The notes under the pieces: model-generated
Seen by the model: the letters and a program-made list of their open reading frames with translations, nothing else
Database searches by the model: none
Told to the model about the DNA's origin: nothing
Part shown: one piece after another, positions 1 to 6,646 of the stretch
Position numbering within the stretch: the first letter of the stretch is position 1
Layout of the letters: every line of letters begins with the position of its first letter
NCBI GenBank assembly: GCA_005880055.1
Contig: VBJS01000116.1
Span: forward strand, 1 to 18,267
Length of the DNA: 18,267 nucleotides
DNA from: Chloroflexota bacterium
GTDB lineage: Bacteria > Chloroflexota > Dehalococcoidia > SM23-28-2 > RBG-16-64-32
Direction of reading: 5' to 3'
Translations under genes and position numbers: made by a program

Positions 1-96
1 TCGTCAGGATGACGGATGCGATCGGGGCGTTATCGGTTTCCGTCAGTGGCACGAGGCCGAGTCAGCTGGGCTGTGTTCGCACGTCGCGTCGTCGGC

Positions 97-121
97 AGAT
101 TCTTCGTAGCTCTGAATGACG
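97..121 (+). repeat. Dispersed short intergenic repeat, copy 1
   Basis: This copy reads AGATTCTTCGTAGC then TCTGAATGAC. It is a variant of a unit that recurs at 3321-3335, 14295-14319 (inverted), 14471-14493, 17928-17951 and 18118-18142. The best copy is AGATCCTTCGTTCC followed by TCAGGATGAC. It lies just beyond the 3' end of the flavoprotein gene. A partial unit, TCAGGATGACGG, also opens the window (4-15). Confidence 0.55.
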
Positions 122-129
122 TACAGGTG

Positions 130-1281
130 CTAGAACCAGCGCCAGAGCCAGAGGCGCTCGAAGCCGACTTTCGCCCAGTGCCAGATGCGGGATGGTTGCC
201 GCATGGTGACCTCCGGTGCGGGTTCGGCGAAAAAGTGGCCGGAAACGTAGGTTCCGCGGTTGCCGCCGGTCTCCAGGAAGCAGGCGCCCTGGCCGCCGTA
301 GGCCCAGATCGGCCGCCCCTCGTTGATCTCCGCGGAGATGTTGCGCGTGACGACCTCTGCCTCGCCGTGGGCTATGACGCCGGCCTTAGGCAGGGCGAGG
401 CCGTCGCCGAGCGGGATCGCGGTGCAGTCGCCAATGGCGTAGACGTCCTCGAAGTTGGTGGCGAGAGTCTCGCGGTCCACCGGCACCCAGCCCCCGGTTG
501 CTGCCATGCCCGACTGCACGAGGACGTCCGGTACGCGGTGCAGCGGCGTGGCGATGGTCATGTCGAAAGGCGCCTGGTGACCGTCATCGAAGTGGAGGAC
601 GTTCGACTCGTGGTGTACTGCCGTCAGGCGGGCGTTGGCGTGGAAATCGATGCTTCGCTGGGAGAGCATCTCGATGATCCGCCCGCCCACCTGCTCGCCC
701 GCCGCCATCAGCGGCCGGGACTCCGGTGTAAACACGCTGATCTCGATATCGTCCCGAATGCGACGGCGGCGGAAGTAATCGTCCAGCAGCAGCGCGCCCT
801 CGTACGGGGCGGGTGGGCACTTATACGGCAGGCCGCTGACGACGATCGCGACGCGGCCGGCCTGGAAACGGGGCAGTTGCTCCTGCAACCCTTCTGCGCC
901 CTCGAGATGATAGTAGGTCCACGTGCGGCCCAGGCCTTCGATCTCATCCGCCGAGTACTGTGCGCCAAGCGCGACGACGAGGTAGTCGTAGGTCAGTTCG
1001 CGTTCCCCGACGAGAACACGCTTGTTGGCGGGGTCGATGCCCTGCACCTCCCCCTGTTCGAACTCGATCCCCTTCTTCGAGAGCGTTCGCAGGTCGCGCG
1101 AGATGCGCCGGCCGGTGCGCCGGCCCAGCATCACCCAGGTGAACGACGGCGCATAGGAGTAGACGTAGGAGCGGTTGACGAGGACGACGCGGTGCTCCCG
1201 TCCGAGCATGCGGCGGAGGCGGTTGGCGGCAACGAGCCCGCCGGTGCCGCCGCCCAGGACGAGAACTGTTTTGCCCGCGAT
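130..1281 (-). CDS. FAD-dependent oxidoreductase, sulfide:quinone oxidoreductase-like
   Basis: This is a flavoprotein of the SQR/NDH-2 superfamily, about 383 aa. The N-terminus carries the Rossmann motif LVLGGGTGGLVAANRL (residues 7-22). YDYLVVALGAQ follows in the middle, and a second FAD contact, EDVYAIGDCTAIPLG, lies near residue 280. Two cysteines sit where SQRs hold their redox pair: in PYKCPPAPYE and in GQGACFLETGG. The third cysteine of classical SQRs is not seen, so sulfide oxidation with quinone reduction at the membrane is likely but unproven. The C-terminus is Trp-rich and may attach to the membrane. No ATG, GTG or TTG lies in frame before the FAD motif. The first standard start (1209) would remove that motif. 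I place the start at ATC (1281-1279), six bases after a GGAG at 1291-1288. The gene directly follows dapB in the same frame, separated by the dapB TAG. It could also be a generic NAD(P)/FAD oxidoreductase. Confidence 0.8.
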   Translation of the reverse strand: MAGKTVLVLGGGTGGLVAANRLRRMLGREHRVVLVNRSYVYSYAPSFTWVMLGRRTGRRISRDLRTLSKKGIEFEQGEVQGIDPANKRVLVGERELTYDYLVVALGAQYSADEIEGLGRTWTYYHLEGAEGLQEQLPRFQAGRVAIVVSGLPYKCPPAPYEGALLLDDYFRRRRIRDDIEISVFTPESRPLMAAGEQVGGRIIEMLSQRSIDFHANARLTAVHHESNVLHFDDGHQAPFDMTIATPLHRVPDVLVQSGMAATGGWVPVDRETLATNFEDVYAIGDCTAIPLGDGLALPKAGVIAHGEAEVVTRNISAEINEGRPIWAYGGQGACFLETGGNRGTYVSGHFFAEPAPEVTMRQPSRIWHWAKVGFERLWLWRWF

Positions 1282-1284
1282 TGC

Positions 1285-2079
1285 CTACTCCAATCCGAGG
1301 AGGCGCTCCAGGCCCACAACCAGCTCTTTCCGCTTCATGACCTCTCGGACGGCGAGGAGGACGCCGGGCATGAAGGACTCGCGGGCCAGCGTGTCGTGGC
1401 GGATGGTCAGCGCCTCGCCGGGGCCGCCGAAGAGCACCTCCTGGTGGGCAACGAGGCCGGGAAGGCGCACGCTGTGTATGGTCACCCCTGCGATTTCATT
1501 GCCGCGGGTGCCGGGCAGGTTCTCCTTCTGCGTTTGGGTGCGCCGGAAGGGCCCGCCGCGCGCCTCCGCCATCAGCCTGGCGGTCGCTATGGAGGTGCCG
1601 GAGGGGGCATCGGCCTTCTGATCGTGGTGCAGTTCGATGATCTCGGCGCTCTCGTAAAAGCGGGCGGCCAGGCGGGCCATCTGCTGCATGAGGACGCCTC
1701 CGAGGGCGAAGTTGGAGGCGACGACGGCGCCGAGGCCGCTCTTTTCGCACTCAGCGGCCAGTTTGCCGACGAACTTCTCGCTGAGGCCGGAAGTGCCGAT
1801 GACGAGCCGGACGCCGGCCTCGAGCGCGGCGCGCGCCAGCACGGGCGTCCACTCGGCGTTGGTGAAGTCGACGGCGACGCCAGGCTGCGTCTCGGCGATC
1901 GCTGCGGCTGCGTCGGCGAGCAGCGGAACGTTGCCTGAGCCGTCAGGGAGGGTGATCGAGCCTTCGCTTGCCAGGCCGTCGACCACCCCGATGGGCTGCA
2001 TGTCCGGCTGGGCGTAGACGGCTGCCAGCACTTCGCGGCCCATCTTGCCATTGCCGCTGACGAGGACTCGGATGGTCAC
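1285..2079 (-). CDS. dapB: 4-hydroxy-tetrahydrodipicolinate reductase
   Basis: DapB reduces the DapA product with NAD(P)H in the cytoplasmic diaminopimelate/lysine pathway. The N-terminus holds the nucleotide-binding motif RVLVSGNGKMGREVL. The catalytic signature appears as ELHHDQKADAPSGTS, with the His-His pair and the Lys next to DAPSGT. The C-terminal dimer-facing part contains VRLPGLVAHQEVLFGGPGE and a typical HDTLARESFMPGVLLAV ending. From the GTG at 2079 the protein is 264 aa, normal for the family, and starts VTIRVLVSG as relatives do. An in-frame GTG at 2142 would add 21 unconserved residues. No strong Shine-Dalgarno precedes 2079. A three-codon ORF, ATG TCC GCG TGA, ends in the start codon (GTGA), so coupling is possible. 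It is the first gene of a minus-strand pair with the flavoprotein and is divergent from the PAP2 gene. Confidence 0.93.
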   Translation of the reverse strand: MTIRVLVSGNGKMGREVLAAVYAQPDMQPIGVVDGLASEGSITLPDGSGNVPLLADAAAAIAETQPGVAVDFTNAEWTPVLARAALEAGVRLVIGTSGLSEKFVGKLAAECEKSGLGAVVASNFALGGVLMQQMARLAARFYESAEIIELHHDQKADAPSGTSIATARLMAEARGGPFRRTQTQKENLPGTRGNEIAGVTIHSVRLPGLVAHQEVLFGGPGEALTIRHDTLARESFMPGVLLAVREVMKRKELVVGLERLLGLE

Positions 2080-2244
2080 GCGGACATGATAACTCTGTAA
2101 GGGTTGCACAACTGGGTCTACCGCTGAAAAAATTTCGAGCACCGTCGAGAGTTTCGTTCCCGCAGCGCGTCTCAGTTGCTTAACGCCTACTGGGGGGAGG
2201 CGCCTTGAAACCCGCCTCGTCGCTGGGAACTGGCGACGGCGAAG

Positions 2245-2253
2245 TGCTAGAAT
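2245..2253 (+). promoter_or_regulatory. Possible extended -10 promoter for the PAP2 gene
   Basis: The string TGCTAGAAT fits an extended -10 (TGn followed by TAGAAT, 5 of 6 to consensus), about 65 bases before the PAP2 start. No convincing -35 box is seen at 16-18 bases, as is common with extended -10 promoters. Confidence 0.35.
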
Positions 2254-2318
2254 TCGGCCATCTTGTTCGGCGCCCGTAGCGCGCGCAACCGGCTGGCTCT
2301 CTGCATAATGGCAGCAGG

Positions 2319-3188
2319 ATGAGCCGACGAGAACACGCCGCCACCAGAGCGTGGCGCGGCTTTACCCGCCCCTTCAGCAAGCGGGACCTCGTTGAGGCCG
2401 CGATCGTCGGCGTTGCCTTCCTCCTCTACTTCTTTGTGCGCGGCGCCGTTATCGACCGGCCGGAGGCCGCCTACTGGCACGCCATCGACGTTATCAACGC
2501 GCAGCGGAAGCTGGGGTTCTTCTGGGAAGACAACATGAACCGCTGGATCGCACACCGCGAGTTCATCGCGCAGGTCATGAACATCACCTACTTCTACCTG
2601 CACTTCCCGCTGATCATCGCCTTCGGCATCTGGCTCTACTACTTCCGTCGAGACCGCTACACGCTCGCCCGCGACGCCTTTCTCGCTTCCGGCGCCATCG
2701 CTCTGGTCATCTATTGGCTGTACCCGGTGGCGCCGCCGCGCGTGTTGCCCGAGCTTGCCGCGCGCTTCGATCCCAGCGCGCCCGCCTACGTGGGGGGCTG
2801 TCTCGATACGATGCGGGAGTACCTGGGATACGCCTACGATACGCAGTCCACGCGCGCCTTCGTGAACCCGTATGCCGCTATGCCCAGCCTGCACTTCGGG
2901 TGGGACCTGCTGCTGGGGTTGTCGATTATCCGCGCCTTCTGGCGAGAGCGGTGGCTCTGGATAATGGCGCCGATCGGGGTGGTGCTGCCGGTGCTACAGG
3001 TCTTCGCGATAACGCTGACGGCCAACCACTTCTTCCTCGATGCCCTCGCAGGCGGTCTGGTAGCGCTGGCCGGCATTGGCCTGGCGCTGATCATGGAGCG
3101 AAACGTCTACCCGTGGGTGGGCGAGCAGCTGCGCCGCAGCCCCGTGCCGGCGCTCCGAGAGCTGGCGGTAGCCAAAGAGCGGCGATAG
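2319..3188 (+). CDS. PAP2 / AUR1-like integral membrane phosphatase or phosphotransferase
   Basis: This 289-aa membrane protein has about six hydrophobic segments. It carries the PAP2-type active-site motifs in order: YPVAPPRVLPE (near 135), NPYAAMPSLHFGWDLLLG (near 187, with the catalytic-type His in PSLHFGW) and LTANHFFLDALAGG (near 232, second His and Asp). The P-rich first motif and the NHFFLD form point to the inositol-phosphorylceramide-synthase-like branch rather than simple phosphatidate phosphatases. Substrates are therefore probably lipid phosphates or lipid headgroups, with the active site facing outward. The start ATG has AGCAGG directly against it. It overlaps (ATGA) the stop of a four-codon ORF starting at 2308, which may couple translation. 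The exact substrate cannot be told from sequence. Confidence 0.85.
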   Translation: MSRREHAATRAWRGFTRPFSKRDLVEAAIVGVAFLLYFFVRGAVIDRPEAAYWHAIDVINAQRKLGFFWEDNMNRWIAHREFIAQVMNITYFYLHFPLIIAFGIWLYYFRRDRYTLARDAFLASGAIALVIYWLYPVAPPRVLPELAARFDPSAPAYVGGCLDTMREYLGYAYDTQSTRAFVNPYAAMPSLHFGWDLLLGLSIIRAFWRERWLWIMAPIGVVLPVLQVFAITLTANHFFLDALAGGLVALAGIGLALIMERNVYPWVGEQLRRSPVPALRELAVAKERR

Positions 3189-3320
3189 GCTGTTTTCGGT
3201 CAGACCCGCGTCCTCGGTTCTCCTGACGCCCCCCGCTCGCGGTCCGACTCTGTTCACACCCCGCACCGCCACCGGATCCCTTCGCGCCCGGAGTCGATCA
3301 GATAGCTGCCCCCATTTGGC

Positions 3321-3335
3321 GCTCAGGATGACGGG
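3321..3335 (+). repeat. Dispersed short intergenic repeat, copy 2 (partial)
   Basis: GCTCAGGATGACGGG matches the right half of the repeat family described at 97-121. It lies between the convergent 3' ends of the PAP2 gene and the minus-strand gene at 3343-3672. Nothing coding is seen in 3189-3342. Confidence 0.5.
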
Positions 3336-3342
3336 AGTGGCG

Positions 3343-3672
3343 TCAGTTCCAGTGATGGTACGTGGGCAGCGGGCCCAGGCCGGCGTAGACTTCCACGCTC
3401 AGGTCTTGGACGTGCGGCAGCCAGCGCTCCCAGTCGCGGCGGGCGCGGTCCGCCTGGCTGCTGGCGATCGCTACGTGGACGGCTGCGTCATCTCTCAGCT
3501 CGTAGAGCGCGGTCCAGTTCACCCCGCGCCGGTGGCATGTGGAACGGTAGGCGCGGACAACTCCGGGTATCTCCATCACATGCGGAAGGTGTTCGCGCTC
3601 GTACCACTGCACGAACTCATCCATCACGGACGGCTCGATGCTGGCGCGGACGACCAGGTAGGGCTTCGTCAT
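3343..3672 (-). CDS. Small dimeric alpha/beta-barrel (EthD/DUF4286-like) protein
   Basis: This 109-aa protein begins KPYLVVRASIEPSVMDEFVQWY and continues REHLPHVMEIPGVVRAYRS. The pattern of a beta strand, a helix with W-Y-x-x-E-H-L-P, then a strand through PGVV is typical of small ferredoxin-like dimeric alpha/beta-barrel proteins (EthD, DUF4286, ABM relatives). No catalytic residue can be assigned, and members range from monooxygenases to proteins of unknown role. It has no signal peptide and should be cytoplasmic. The ATG at 3672 has only a weak upstream purine stretch. A 15-bp palindrome at 3688-3702 sits just upstream and may be a control site. The gene runs in the same direction as the DegV-kinase gene 100 bases upstream, but the gap makes an operon uncertain. 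Confidence 0.72.
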   Translation of the reverse strand: MTKPYLVVRASIEPSVMDEFVQWYEREHLPHVMEIPGVVRAYRSTCHRRGVNWTALYELRDDAAVHVAIASSQADRARRDWERWLPHVQDLSVEVYAGLGPLPTYHHWN

Positions 3673-3687
3673 CGGCAGGTCTGCTCG

Positions 3688-3702
3688 ATGTCAGTATGAC
3701 AT
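3688..3702 (-). promoter_or_regulatory. Palindrome overlapping a possible -10 box
   Basis: ATGTCA and TGACAT form a perfect inverted repeat around GTA. On the minus strand the centre reads CATACT (3698-3693), which could be a -10 box about 20 bases before the 3672 start. An operator overlapping a promoter would look like this. The -35 region is weak. Confidence 0.3.
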
Positions 3703-3771
3703 AGAGCGCGACGGCTGGAGGGCGGGCGGCGAAATGAAATGGGTGAGGCGAAATGAGAAAAAGGGAAGGCG

Positions 3772-5268
3772 TCAGACAGGCGCCTGCTCTAGCTCACGGA
3801 GTATCGCTTCGACAGCGGCGCTGATGTCGCCGGAGGTGTCCACGACCAGGTGCTCGTGCTGAATCGGCTCCACCCCAGCGCGCATGCTCTCGTAGACCTC
3901 CGGACCGGCTTCTGAGGCATTCGAGGAATCGACTCCCGCTGCGCGGTCCGCCAGCCGGGCGCGGACGACCTCCTCCGGCGCGGTCACCTGGACAAGGACG
4001 AGGCGCGCGCCCTTCCGTTCGGCGATCTGGTAGAGGCCGCGCCTATGCACCTCCCGCAGGTTCGTGGCATCGCAGAGCGCGGCGATGCCGCGGGAGAGCA
4101 GCCGGCCCGCCAGCTCGTGGGCGGCGGCGAATAGCCGTGCGTTCTCGGTCTCGGTGTAGATCCGTCGCTTGAACAGCGCTCGCCGCAGCCGGTCGCTTTC
4201 CAGGAGCGCCAGCGGGTAGCGGGCCTGCAGCGCCCGCGCCAGGTGCGACTTGCCGCTGCCCGGGAGCCCGCTGAGGACGATTAGCGCAGGCTGCGGCTGC
4301 GGCGCCGGTAGGGGTGGGAGCGATTCCTCCAGCCGGTGCACATCTCGCTCGAGGCGGGTTTTCGACGGCTGCGTGGCAGCCGGTTGGCGGAGGCCGGTCG
4401 CCGAGTAGAAGGCGATCCCGAGGAACCCGGGGCCGGTGTGGAGCGCCATGGCCGCGCCGCACTCGCTGATCAGCAGCTCTGCCGGCGAAAAACGCTCGCG
4501 GATGCGGGCAGCCAGCGTCGCCGCCCCGTTCGGAGCGGCGGCGTGCAAGACCGCTACGTGCAGCTCATGAGGTGGCCCGGCCCGCGCCTCCAAGTATTGC
4601 ACCATCTTTTCGATTGCGCGGCCCGCCGTCCTGACACGGGCGATGGAGCGCACCGCTCCGGCCCGGGCGGCCAGCACCGGTTTGATGCGGAGAAGCGAGG
4701 CCGCCCAGTGGATGATCCACGGTACCCGACCGCTCTTCGCCAGGTAACGCATCGTATCCAGGACGCCGATCAGCTCCGCCCGCTCTCCCACTTCCCGCGC
4801 CGCCTGTGCCGCTGCCTTCAACCGCGCGCCGGCCTGGACGGCTCGAGCCGCCGCTAGTACTGCGAAGCCATGGGTCATCGCAAGGCCGCCCGTCTCGAGG
4901 ACGTGAACATGGAGCCCAGGTAGTTCTGTGGACGCCAGCCTGGCCGCGTGCTGCGCTGCGCTGTGCGTGCCGCTGAAATGCGAGGACAACGTCAGGCACA
5001 GAACTTCGCGGGCTCCCCCCTGCGCGGCTCTTCGGAATGCGTCCAGGAATTCGCCGGGAGCGGGCGCCGTGGTTGAGGGAATATGCTCGGCGCTGTGCAA
5101 GCGGCGGTAGAATTCGGCTTGAGAGAGCTCTCCGTCGTGGTAGAGGTTGCCGTCCAGGAGAAAGGCCAGCGGGACGGTAATGATCCCATGCTGCGCGGCG
5201 GCCTCGGCCGGGATAGCGGCGGAGCTGTCCGCGACGATCGCGACCGGCTTGGGCGAAGGAGATCTCAC
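3772..5268 (-). CDS. DegV domain fused to a P-loop (AAA_33-type) kinase domain
   Basis: This 498-aa protein has two domains. Residues about 8-285 are a DegV fold, the fatty-acid-binding FakB type, with VAIVADSSAAIP, STTAPAPGEF, LTLSSHFSGTHSAA, LETGGLAMTHG and VLDTMRYLAKSGRV. Residues about 328-498 are a separate P-loop domain. It has Walker A GLPGSGKSHLA (334-344), LLESDRLRRALF (D-x-x-R like T4 polynucleotide-kinase relatives) and LCDATNLREVHRRGL (the DATN motif of AAA_33 proteins). A Pro/Gln-rich linker (PPLPAPQPQPA) joins them. DegV proteins normally stand alone at about 280 aa and present acyl chains to the kinase FakA. A kinase of an unrelated fold on the same chain is unusual. GTG at 5268 is chosen because the DegV N-terminus follows at once. 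AGGAAGG lies about 15 bases upstream, a long spacing. Confidence 0.88.
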   Translation of the reverse strand: MRSPSPKPVAIVADSSAAIPAEAAAQHGIITVPLAFLLDGNLYHDGELSQAEFYRRLHSAEHIPSTTAPAPGEFLDAFRRAAQGGAREVLCLTLSSHFSGTHSAAQHAARLASTELPGLHVHVLETGGLAMTHGFAVLAAARAVQAGARLKAAAQAAREVGERAELIGVLDTMRYLAKSGRVPWIIHWAASLLRIKPVLAARAGAVRSIARVRTAGRAIEKMVQYLEARAGPPHELHVAVLHAAAPNGAATLAARIRERFSPAELLISECGAAMALHTGPGFLGIAFYSATGLRQPAATQPSKTRLERDVHRLEESLPPLPAPQPQPALIVLSGLPGSGKSHLARALQARYPLALLESDRLRRALFKRRIYTETENARLFAAAHELAGRLLSRGIAALCDATNLREVHRRGLYQIAERKGARLVLVQVTAPEEVVRARLADRAAGVDSSNASEAGPEVYESMRAGVEPIQHEHLVVDTSGDISAAVEAILRELEQAPV

Positions 5269-5362
5269 GTGCGGCGCGCTATGCCTTCCTGAAGGCGATT
5301 ATAGCGGTGGGTGCTGTAGGCGTCTTGGTTGGCCGGTGCCGTTGTTCCGGTTTAGAGCGCTG

Positions 5363-5371
5363 TGCTATACT
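5363..5371 (+). promoter_or_regulatory. Extended -10 promoter for rpsO
   Basis: TGCTATACT combines a TGn element with TATACT (5 of 6 to TATAAT). A weak -35-like TTGTTC lies at 5342-5347, 18 bases upstream. The expected transcript start is near 5378, about 42 bases before rpsO. The sequence CTATACTCCGCT is repeated exactly at the purA promoter. Confidence 0.55.
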
Positions 5372-5419
5372 CCGCTCAGGACAACCTGTAGAGAGAGCGT
5401 AAGGGTAACCGCGTAGAGG

Positions 5420-5686
5420 ATGCTCACCAAGGAGAAGACGGACGAGCTGAGTTCGGGTCATCGCATACACCCGAACGACACCGGTTCCACCGCCGTCCAG
5501 GTCGCACTGCTGACAGAACGAATCCGGGAGTTGACGGAGCACCTGCGCGCCCACCGCAAGGACCATCATTCTCAGCGGGGCCTCATGAAGCTGGTGGGCC
5601 AGCGTCGCAGGTTGCTGCGCTACTTTAGCCGGTCAGAGCCGGCCAAGTACAGGGCGCTAATCACAAAGCTGGGCCTCCGCAAGTAA
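5420..5686 (+). CDS. rpsO: 30S ribosomal protein S15
   Basis: S15 is a primary 16S rRNA-binding protein of the small subunit platform. The 88-aa length is standard. Clear family motifs are HPNDTGSTAVQVALLTERI, ELTEHLRAHRKDHHSQRGL (with the rRNA-contacting DHHS) and KLVGQRRRLLRYF. The C-terminus LITKLGLRK is canonical. The ATG at 5420 gives the usual LTKEK N-terminus. The ribosome site is poor: AAGGG is 14 bases away and GAGG abuts the ATG, which may matter because S15 often controls its own translation. The gene is followed by pnp, the common bacterial rpsO-pnp order, with a terminator-like hairpin across the stop codon. Confidence 0.97.
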   Translation: MLTKEKTDELSSGHRIHPNDTGSTAVQVALLTERIRELTEHLRAHRKDHHSQRGLMKLVGQRRRLLRYFSRSEPAKYRALITKLGLRK

Positions 5687-5710
5687 TATCGCGGGGGCTT
5701 CTCTTTATAG
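5673..5710 (+). terminator. Hairpin across the rpsO stop codon, terminator or attenuator
   Basis: GCCTCCGC (5673-5680) pairs with GCGGGGGC (5691-5698), 8 bp with one wobble and a 10-base loop that contains the TAA. TTCTCTTTAT follows. It could end part of the rpsO transcripts while allowing some read-through into pnp. Confidence 0.5.
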
Positions 5711-5853
5711 CCGGGCTTCGGCACGCGTAGAAAGCATCGTGCGCAAAGAGCCCGGGCCTTTAGGGGCGAGGATCCAATCATCCATTCCCCAACAGATAGC
5801 ATCAATTTTAGGAGCGGATGCGGGGAGGCCCGCGTTGCTCACCAATACCCTGA

Positions 5854-5874
5854 CCTGCCTATCGCGCAGGCAGG
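5854..5874 (+). promoter_or_regulatory. Stem-loop in the pnp leader
   Basis: CCTGCCT and AGGCAGG form a perfect 7-bp stem around ATCGCGC, ten bases before the pnp ribosome site. A second small stem, GCGGG/CCCGC, is at 5820-5833. Hairpins between rpsO and pnp are RNase III processing and autoregulation sites in other bacteria. That role here is inferred. Confidence 0.4.
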
Positions 5875-5883
5875 AAGAGGCGC

Positions 5884-5890
5884 GGGAGGT
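5884..5890 (+). promoter_or_regulatory. Ribosome binding site fixing the pnp start
   Basis: GGGAGGT lies seven bases before the ATG at 5898. It decides for the start giving MPEVFEREIGG over a longer open frame reaching back to 5739. Confidence 0.75.
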
Positions 5891-5897
5891 AATTTTC

Positions 5898-6614
5898 ATG
5901 CCTGAAGTATTTGAACGAGAGATCGGCGGCAAGACGCTGCAGATCGAAGTGGGCAAGGTGGCCGGCCTGGCCAATGGCGCAGCCACTCTGCGTTATGGCG
6001 ATACGATGCTCCTTGTCACAGCCTGCATGAGCAACGAGCCGCGGCCGGGCATCGACTTCTTCCCCCTGACCGTGGATTACGAGGAGCGGCTCTACGCCGC
6101 CGGCAAGATCCCCGGCGGCTGGTTCCGCCGCGAGGGGAGGCCGAGCACCGCCGGCATTCTGACCGCCAGGCTCACGGATCGACCGCTGAGGCCGCTATTT
6201 CCGAAGGGCATGCGCAACGATGTGCAGGTGGTGGTCACCACCCTTTCCGCCGACCAGGAGAACGACCCCGATATCCTGTCGATCATCGGCGCATCGGCCG
6301 CCCTTTCGATCTCGGACATCCCGTTCGGCGGCCCTGTATCCGGGACACGGGTGGGCCACGTGAACGGAGAGTTTGTGATCAACCCGACGTTCGCGGAGGT
6401 CAACGACAGCATCCTCGATATCGTTGTGGCAGGCACGAAGGACGCGGTGATGATGGTGGAGGCCGGCGCCGGCGAAGTGTCCGAGGAGTTGCTCCTGGAG
6501 GCGCTTCGGATCGCGCAGGAGACGAACAAGCAGGTCATCGAGCTGCAAGAAGAGATCGTGCAGAAGTTCGGCCGCCCCAAGTTCCAGTCGCCAACTCCCG
6601 CGACTGGGACCTGA
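5898..6614 (+). CDS. pnp: Polyribonucleotide nucleotidyltransferase, N-terminal part (frame-broken)
   Basis: PNPase degrades RNA 3' to 5' with phosphate and is a trimer, often in the RNA degradosome. This ORF (238 aa) covers the first RNase PH domain: GKTLQIEVGKVAGLANGAAT, RYGDTMLLVTA, FFPLTVDYEERLYAAGKIPGG, REGRPS and LTDRPLRPLFPKGMRNDVQV. It then enters the helical linker (EELLLEALRIAQETNKQVIE). After FGRPKF the frame runs into a stop (QSPTPATGT). The rest of the enzyme resumes at once in the -1 frame, where codons for RDWDLIAAAK already align with the linker. A one-base loss near 6575-6600, for example in CCCC (6575-6578) or CCC (6597-6599), explains this. The linker also looks about 20 residues shorter than in B. 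subtilis PNPase. Error, decay or recoding cannot be separated by reading alone. Confidence 0.9.
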   Translation: MPEVFEREIGGKTLQIEVGKVAGLANGAATLRYGDTMLLVTACMSNEPRPGIDFFPLTVDYEERLYAAGKIPGGWFRREGRPSTAGILTARLTDRPLRPLFPKGMRNDVQVVVTTLSADQENDPDILSIIGASAALSISDIPFGGPVSGTRVGHVNGEFVINPTFAEVNDSILDIVVAGTKDAVMMVEAGAGEVSEELLLEALRIAQETNKQVIELQEEIVQKFGRPKFQSPTPATGT

Positions 6615-6646
6615 TCGCTGCCGCCAAGGACGAGCGCGCAGAGGCC

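Noticed and set aside
16..1938. Long open frame (640 codons) on the plus strand
   Set aside because: It is antisense to dapB and the flavoprotein, both with clear family motifs. Long antisense frames are expected at this GC content.
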